Assembly (NCBI RefSeq): GCF_039872765.1
Contig: NZ_JBDPZC010000005.1
Coordinates: 340,225-404,224, forward strand
Source of the DNA: Roseateles_B flavus
Lineage (GTDB): Bacteria; Pseudomonadota; Gammaproteobacteria; Burkholderiales; Burkholderiaceae_C
Length of the DNA: 64,000 bases
Reading direction: 5' to 3'
In this document: positions 51,001 to 60,000 of the stretch, piece by piece
Layout of the letters: each line of letters starts with the position of its first letter
Numbering within the stretch: the first letter of the stretch is position 1
Program-made: the position numbers and the translations under genes
Notes under the pieces: generated by a model
Database searches by the model: none
What the model was told of the DNA's origin: nothing
The model's input: only the letters and a program-made list of their open reading frames with translations

Positions 51001-54000
51001 ACGCCCCCGTAGAGACTGTCCCGCCCGTCGCCACCGACCAGGGAGTCATTGCCGGCATCACCCTGCAGCGAGTCATTGCCCCCGTTGCCGATCAAGGTGT
51101 CGTTACCGGCTCCACCGAACAGGCTGTCGGCACCGCCGCCACCGGTGATCTGGTTGTCCAGCTCGTTGCCGTTGATGTTGTGCGCAGCGCCCACCTCCCA
51201 GCGGTAGTTCTCGATGTTGGCGCCAAGGGAGATCACGTAGTTCACCGAGGACAGGTCCTGGTTGATGATCGTGTCCACCCCCTCGTTGGCCTGCTCCGAG
51301 ACCAGCGCATTCTTGGCCGTGTCCTTGATGAGATAGGTGTCATCGCCTGCCTCGCCTCTCAGCTCGTCGAGACCACCCGATCCACCGTCCAGCGTGTCGT
51401 TGCCGGCCCCGCCGTAGATCTTGTTGTCGTCGGCGTTGCCCGTGATGCGATTGCCCAGCTCGTTGCCATAGATCAGCCAGGCCACGGGGTTCGCAACCAG
51501 ACCCTCGACATTGGCCAAGCCACGCAGGTCGTTGCGCCCGACCAGGGTGTCGAAGCCGCCATCGACGCCCTCAACAATGAGCGCCTGGTCTTCGGGGTTG
51601 AGGTAGGTGTCATCGCCATCGCCACCGACCAGCGAATCCGCGCCCCGCCCACCGTCCAGCGTGTCGTTGCCGGCACCGCCGAACAGGGTGTCCGCGTAGT
51701 CGCTGCCCTTGAGCGAGTCATTGCCGGCCAGGCCTTCGAGCAGGCCGCCGTCCGTTCCGGTGCTGAGCGTGTCGTTGCCGGCACTGCCCACCTTCCAGCG
51801 GGCCAGGCTCGCGAACTGGGCGGGCGTCCAGGTATTCCCGTCGGCCGTGAAGCGGATGGTCGTGAGCGGCAGGTTCGCGTTGGACCAATCTTCCCGGGCA
51901 AAGTAGTTCTCGATGACCACCTGGTCAGTGCTGCCCTTGATGGACAGCACCAGGCTGTTGCCTCTCGGTTCGGCGTAGGAGGGGGTCCGTGAATCGGCCC
52001 GCGTGAAGACAATATCGGCAGGCCTGATGCCGGGACCGAACTCCAGCGTGTTGGCCTCCGCCACCAGCGCCAGTTCCTGGATCACGTCGACGCCATCGCC
52101 GCGCGAGAAGCGGTAGACATCGCTGCCGGCGCCACCCGCCAGCAGGTCGTTGCCGGTGCCGCCAGAGATCGTGTCCGTTCCGGCATCGCCATAGAGTCGA
52201 TCATTGCCGGCATCGCCGCTGATCTGGTCGTCCCCGCCATAGGCATGGATCTCGTTGACGCCGGCATCGCCCAGCAGCACATCGTTGCCCTCGGTGCCCT
52301 CGACGTCATGGGGCAAGCCCAGCTTGATCAGCACTGCATTGGGCTTCCAGGCAGTACCGTCGGCAAAGCGGATCGAATCGAGGGCGTTGCCACGGTAGTT
52401 CGCGTCGGCCTCCGTGACCTTGAAGTAGGACTTGACCAGCACGCTGCCACCGCCCGCGACGCGCAGCAGCAGGTCGGCATTGTTCGTGCCCGTCTGCTCC
52501 AGCGTCACGTCGGCTGCATTGATGCCGGGACCGAACTCCAGCGCGTCCTTTCCATTGCCGCCGACGAAAGTCGTGCAGTCGATGGTGTCGTTCCCGTCCC
52601 CCCTTGCATAGCGGTAGGTGGCGCCTTGGCCGCCCCCCTGCAGGAGGTCGTTGTCCAGGCCGCCGACGAAGACCGTGCGGCCCGCACGGGCCGTCAACAC
52701 GTCGTCACCCGCACCGCCCTCGAGCGAGTCATTGCCGTTGAAGGCGGTCAGCTGGTCGTTGCCTTCGCCACCCAACAGGGTGTCGCTGTCGGAGGCGTAG
52801 GCATCGGGGCTGGCCGGATTGCCCCAGTCGTTGGTGCGGTAGGCGTTGTCGAACAACTTGTCATCGCCGCCCCCGCCGTCGATCCGATTGACGGCGTCAT
52901 TGCCAACGATGACGTTAGCGAGACTGTTGCCCGTTCCATTCGCTGGACTGATCCCCTTCAGGAACAGGTTCTCGATGTTCGCCGACAAGGTGTACCGGGC
53001 GGCCGTGGACACCACCAGATCCCCTGTGCCAAACACGATCTCTGCGTCCCGGAAAAGTCGGACGGCAGTGTTGACATCGCCCTTCTCGTTGGCGTAGCCA
53101 TCGACGACGACATCATCTTCGCGATCCACGGCAAACACATCCGAGCAGCTGCCCCCGACCAAGGTGTCTCGCCCCTGGAGTCCGTCCAGATAGTTGGCCG
53201 CAGCGCGGTCACCACTGATGTAGTTGTCGAGGACGTTGCCTGTGCCATAGCGAGGAATGTCCTCCTTGAAGCCGTTGCTCCAGGTCGTCGATGACGCGCC
53301 CATGATCAGGCGCTCGACGTTGGCCGGAAGGGTGACGTCGCACCAGCTCCATCCCCAGTCCCCATCGAGCTGGAGCAGCGTGTCCATGCCCTCATCGGCA
53401 AGCTCCGTGATGACGAGCCCCTTGGTGCCTTGCTCGATGTAGTAGGTATCGTCTCCCAGTCCGCCGAACACCTGGTCATTGCCCTTGCTACCGCGGAATA
53501 CGTTGTTGCCGACATTGCCGCGGAGCACGTTGTCTCCGTCATTGCCCTGGATGACCAGGTTCAGCAGGCCCGTCGCCGTGAAGTTCTCGACGTTGTTGGG
53601 CAGCGTGTAGGTCACCGAGCTGCGCACCTCGTCGATGCCGGCGTTGGCCGCCTCGGTGATGGTGTCGCTGGCGTTGTCGACCACGAACACATCGTCGCCA
53701 GCCGTGCCCGTCAGCGAATTGACGGTGCCACTGATGGCCAGGGATTCGATCTTGGCCAGGTCCCAGCTCACGCCATTGCTGAACACCATGCTCTCCACGG
53801 GTCGGTTCGCGACGCCGTAGAAGCCCTTGATGCGGGCCTGCGTGCTGCTGCCGTCGATCACGGCAACAAGGTCGTTGCCGTCGCGGACAAGCTGGACGTC
53901 AGTGGGAAGCACGCCTACGCCGAACTTCAGGACGTCCGATCCGCCTTGCGTGTCCTCGATCGAGTCATAGCCGTCGCCGCGGCCGAACACATAGGTGTCG

Positions 54001-57000
54001 TTGCCGAGTCCGCCAACGTTCTTGTCGTTGCCGGCTCCGCCAACCAGCAGGTTGGACCCGTCGCCGACACTGATGCCCTCACCCGTGCCGTAAAGCTCGT
54101 CATCGCCCTCGCCGCCTTCCAGCGTGTCGCTGCCGCGCATGCCGTAGAGCGAGTCGTTGCCGGTGCCACCGCGGATCAGGTCGTCGCCATCCTGGCCGTA
54201 CAGGAGGTCATAGCCGCCGCCACCGTCCATGGTGTCACCCAGGTCAGAGCCCTTGAGCCTGTCGCTGTTCGGTGTTCCGGTGAGTGACAGGCGGATCAGC
54301 TGGTCGGTCGTCAGCTCGGTGCCGTCGGCAAATTTGATGCTATCCAGCACCATGGTGGAGGTGCTGCCGTTTTTCCACGGACCGGCGATGGTCGCCACAT
54401 CCTTGGGATTGGCCTTCGACGTGATGATCAGCGACGAGCCGTTCTGGGTAATGAGCACATCATCGAGCTTGAAGTCCGGCATCTGGATCACGTCCACGGC
54501 GGTCGGGTCGTCCTCGTTGACCGTGAGGTAGATCCGGCCCATGCCGGCGCGCAGGATGAAGGTGTCGCTGCCCTGGTCACCGTAGAAGGTCGCGTTCCCG
54601 GTCGACAGGCCGCCGATGCCGGAGTCCAGCGTGTCGTTGCCCTGGCCGCCGGAGAGGCGATCGTCGTCGCCGCGAGAAATGAGCAGGTCGTCACCATCCC
54701 CGCCATTCAGCTGATCCAGGCCATCCCCGCCCTCCAGGCGGTCGTTGCCGGCCCCCCCGATGAGCGTGTCCTTGCCAGCCCCGCCGAGCAGCGAGTCATT
54801 ACCCTGGTCGCCGAGCAGCTTGTCATTGCCATCGCCGCCTTCCAGGGTGTCATCGCCACCCAGGCCGCGAAGTACGTCGTCACCGCCAAGGCCGCGGACC
54901 AGGTCCGCGCCCGCGCCTCCGCGCACTGCCTCGCTGCCGTCGGTACCCACCGGCTTCTTCACCAGCTCCAGCAGTTGCGCCTCGGTGCAGACGGTACCGT
55001 CCGCGAAGGCGAACTCTTCGATGAAACCGGTATCGGTGAAGAAGTCGCGCACCAGCAGGCGGTCCGTCGAATCGCGCAGCTGCACCAGCAGCGCGGTCGA
55101 GTTCAGGCCATCGGTGTTCTTGAAGTCCGGGTTGTCTGAAGGCAGGTCGGCCACAGCCGTGAGGACCAGGTCCGACAGGGCGATGCCCGGTCCGAACTGC
55201 AGGCGATCGGCGTTGCCGCCATCGAGATAGTCCGGGCTGTCGAACAGCACGTCCTGGCCGTCGCCGCGCCTGAACACGTAGGTGTCTGCGCCTCCGTTCC
55301 CCATCACGAAGTCATTGCCGGCACCGCCGATGAGGGTGTCATTGCCGTCGTTGCCGCTCAGGTCATCATTGCCGTCGGCGCCACTGATGCGCTCATTGCC
55401 GCTGGTGCCCTTCAGCGTGTCATTGCCCGCCGTGCCATTGAGCAGGATAGGCAGGCGTCGGCTCACGGCCGTCTTGTCCAGCACGGTTCCCGAGCCGAAC
55501 TGGATGGTCTCCACCGTCCGCGCGCTGCCTGAAGAGAAGTAGCCGACCACCCGCAGGCGGTCGTCCGTCCCCTCGATGCTGATGAGCAGGTCGCCGCCCA
55601 CGTTCTGGAAGGCGACGTCGCGCTCGGACACCCCCACCAGGCGGATGCGGTCCTGGTCGGCCTCCGTCAGCGATTCGAAGATCGTGTCCTGGCCGCTGCC
55701 GCGCCCGAAGAGGTAGAGGTCGTTGCCGCCTCCGTTGTCGGTACTGTTGCCGCCATAGAGCAGGTCATTGCCTGCGCCCCCCTCCAGGGTGTCATTGCCT
55801 GCCCCGCCGATCAGCGTGTCATCGCCCAGCTGACCGGACAGCGAATCGTTGCCCGCCGCCCCCTCGATGCGGTCGGCCAGGGCCGAGCCCGTCAGCGTGT
55901 CGTCACCGGCCGTGCCGATGAAGTTGGTGGTCAGTCGCGTGCTGACGGCTGCCTTGTCCAGGACCAGGCCTCCCTCGAACTCGAGGCTCTCCACCGTGCG
56001 CGCCTCGGCCGAGGCGAAATAGCCGGCGATCGTGAGTTGCTCGTCCGAGCCCTTGACCTGGATGACGAGGTCGCTGCCGCGCGAGCTGAAGTCGACGTCG
56101 GCCTCGGTCAGGCCCACGAAGCGCACGCGATCCTGGTCGGCATCAGTCAGCGATTCGAAGAGGGTGTCCTGGCCGCTTCCGCGCCCGAACAGGTAGGTGT
56201 CGTTGCCACCACCGGCCTCGGTCGCGCTGCCGCCATACAGCTGGTCATTCCCGGCGCCGCCATCCAGGGTGTCGTCACCGCCCCCCCCCTGCAGCGAGTC
56301 GTCGCCTGCAGCGCCCTTGAGCGTGTCCTTACCTGCGCCGCCGACGATGAGGTTGCGCCCGGCATTGCCGGTGAGCAGGTTGTCGAGCGCGTTGCCGGTC
56401 AGATTGCGGTTGGCCGAGCCCAGCAGCTGGCCGTTCACATCGCCCTCTGCCAGCGTCACGTCGCCCACCAGCATCTGCCGCAGGACATCGCCGGAGAGGG
56501 TCCCTTCGTCCATCGCCACGCTGGCGATCTCGTTGATGGACACCGTGATGGCGTCACCCAGCGCGCCGTAGCGCAGCTGCCCGTCGACGTAGTCCAGGCT
56601 GGCCAGGCTCACGCCCTTGTCGAAAACCAGCTTGCTGTCTGCGCCGCTGTCCACCACGGTGTCGGCACCGTCGCCCAGGGCGAAGAAGTAGGTGTCGGCA
56701 CCTGCGCCGCCTTCCAGCGTGTCGCTGCCTTTCAGGCCGCTCAGGGTGTCGGTGCCGGCGCCGCCACGCAGGCTGTTGGCACCGTCGGAGCCACTCAGCG
56801 TGTCGTTGCCGGAGCCGCCCACGGCGTGCTCGATCTGCGTCGTGAGCCCGATGAAGGACTGGCCGTCCGCGAGGATGCTCGTACTCTTGGCACCTCGGTA
56901 GTTCCAGCTGCCCGGCGCCAGCTGGATCGTCACGTCCTGCGTTTCGGCACTGGCGTCCACAGTGTCCACCCCGCCGCTGTCGGCGATGAAACGATCCGAG

Positions 57001-60000
57001 AGGCCATAGCGGTTGTCTCCCGCATTTCGGCTGCCCGCCACGCCATAGAGCGACTGCAGTGCCGCAACGTCAAAGGCCGCCAGTTCCGTAGGCATGCGCG
57101 TGCCACCGGTGTAGGACATCAGGGTGTTGTCCCAGTTGTCCTCGCGCGCCGGCAGCGTCGGGCCCTCGAAGGGGTGCTTCAGCCCCAGGGCGTGGCCCAC
57201 CTCGTGAAGGATGATGGGGAAGCCGGCCGAGCCCTTGGAGAGGGAGCCGCGGGTGACCAGCTGGCCGAACTCGTCCAGCAGTTGCTCGCTGTAGAGCGTG
57301 CTGTTGAAGTGGATGGCGCCCGTGGAGGGCTCCGCATAGCCGCTGTAGGCGGACTTCTCAGCCGAGGCGAGATCGTCCAGGTAGAAGGTCAGGTCCGAGG
57401 CCGTGCCGCTGGCCACCTCCGTGAATGACAGATTCAGCACATCGCTGTAGCAGGCCAGTGCTTCGCGCACGGCCTGCTGCTGCTCGGCGGTGAACAAGGC
57501 CGCGCCCGTGGCGCCCGGAGTAGGCACGTTGGAGAAGGAGAAGCTCAGCGTGTGCTTGCCCGCCGCCTGGGTCTCTTCCCGACTCAGCAGCGAATTGATG
57601 AAGTAGAGCGGTGCCAGGTTCGCGTACGGGTCCTCCGTGGCAGGCGGCTCCTCCGGGGGCGGTGCCATGGCCAGGATGTCCTCCGTGGTCCAGACGGTGC
57701 CGTCCTCGAAGACGATGGATTCGATCGGGCGCTGGGCCTCCCCGCGGTCGCTGTCATCAGCGCTCACGCCTTCGAAGCCGAGGCCGAAGGCCTTGGAGAC
57801 GTAGTAGCCCTTCACCAGGATCGAATCAGTGCTTCCATAGGTGACGAGCAGGTCCTTGCCCGAGCTTTGAAGCTTGACCCTACCCTCGTCTGCCGAGAAC
57901 TTGAAAAGAAGCATGTTGCGTGCACCGCCGGCACCGTCATCAGTGATGACGTCCTTACCGTCTCCGATATTGAAGACGTAGCGGTCGCTGCCCCCACCCC
58001 CCACGAGTTGGTCGTTGCCTGCTCCGCCCTCGAGGATGTCTGCACCGTCTGCAGAGCCGCCAGCATCTCCTTGCAGCACGTCATCACCGAGGTCACCTCG
58101 CAGTTGGTCGCTGCCAGCGCCGCCGACGAGAAGGTCCTTGTCGTCTCCGCCATCGAGCCGATCGTCGTCCGCCCCGCCCTCCAACTTGTCCTCTCCGCTT
58201 CCGCCCTGCAGCAGGTCGCCACCGTCTCCACCCAGCAGAACGTCCTTGCCAAGGCCGCCATCGAGGTGATCACCACCGGCATTGCCCCACAGTGTGTCGT
58301 CGCCCTGATCTCCGAAGGCTCGGTCATCGCCCTCGCCACCAAAGACGAGGTCGTTCTCGGTGCCTCCGTAGAGCAGGTCGTCGCCATGGTCACCCCACAG
58401 CGTGTCCTTGCCGGCGCCCCCATCCAGGAAGTCGCCCCCCATGGCATTGCGATTCAATGCCTTCGGATAGTCCTTCGTTTCCAGCTGGTAGGGGGCGTCC
58501 CCCACCAGTTGGTCGTCGCCAGTGCCGCCATAGATCACATCAGCGCCAAGCCCTCCGATCAGTTGGTCCGCGTCGATGCCCCCATCCAGCAGGTCCCGGC
58601 CGTCGCCGCCGGACAGCGAGTCCTTGCCGTCCCCGCCAGCCAGTTCATCGTTGCCGTCATAGCCGACCAGCAGGTCGTTGCCGGTGTCACCCTGCAGCTT
58701 GTCGTTGTCGTTGGCGCCATAGATGACGTCATCACCTGCTCCCCCCCAGACCTGGGCTCCAGCGGCGTTTGTACCTGCGGGCAGGATCCACTTTCCGTTG
58801 CTGAGCGAGAGCTTGAACTCCTTGGGCTGCCCAAGCTGGGCTGGATCGGGCTTCAGACTTTGCTTTAGCTCGATATCGCGCCACACCCACATCTTGTAGC
58901 CAAGGGTCATCGTCACGTCGACGGAGGGCTCCAGGCTTGGCACCGTGGCACCGACTGAAGTCATCCACCACAGATAGGACGGTGGCGATGATTCCTTGCC
59001 CAACTGCGCCTTGAAGCTGATGTCGAAATTGGCCAGCTCCGGGTGAGGAATCGTGTACTGCGTGCGGTTTGGATTCGTCGGATTCTCGTTGTCGCTGACG
59101 TAGTAGTAGAACTGCGTCGACGTATCGACGTCTCCCGTCCACAGCCATTCGCCAATGGCCGCGCCCTCGTTGTAGAAGATCTTCGCCGGGTCCGTATCCT
59201 GGTAATCCACCCGGTCCCGGTACATGTCGAACTTGTAGCCCACACGGACCAGATCACCGCCTGCACCACCGTAGACAACGTCCTTGCCTTTGCCAGTCAG
59301 GATCAAGTCGGCATCGTCGCCGCCATCAATCCAGTCATCACCATCGCGACCATCCAGGAGGTCATGTCCACTGCCTCCCAACAGGAGGCTGTTCTCGTCG
59401 GTGCCGCGCAGGATGTCATTGCCAGCGCCGCCGTCCATGGCGTCGCCGTCCTCACCTCTCATGAAATCGACGTTATTGTTTTCGGGCCGGGCGGTTTGCG
59501 TGCGGGGCGTCGTAGCAGGTTTGGCCGGTGCGGCAGGCGCACCCGTCAGCGTCAAGCCATGATCACCCGGCGCCCAGTTCCGCAGGTAGAGCGTGCTCTT
59601 GGCATCGAGAGGATTGCTGATGGCCAGCGTGACCCGACCGCCGGATTCAAGCTTGCGGATCTCCAGCCCGTTGCCGGCCACCCAGGCCCTCTTTTCAGCG
59701 TTGTAAGCAGCCGTCGTCAGCGGGGTCGCGCCAAATTGCAGCACATTGGACCCCTGCCAGTCCTCGATGGTATCGGTCCCGAAATTGGCAAGGTCAAACT
59801 TGTAGGTGTCATCGCCGCTGCCGCCACGAAGCAGGTCGGCACCGCCGCCGCCGGTGATGATGTCGGCGCCGCCGCCGGCCTCGATCAGATCAGCGCCGTC
59901 TGGAAGGCCACCTCCTTCGCCGTCCGCATTGCCATCGCCGTCGATGATGTCCATGTCATCACCGCCGGCGATGGAGTCATTCCCTTTGCCACCCGATAGT

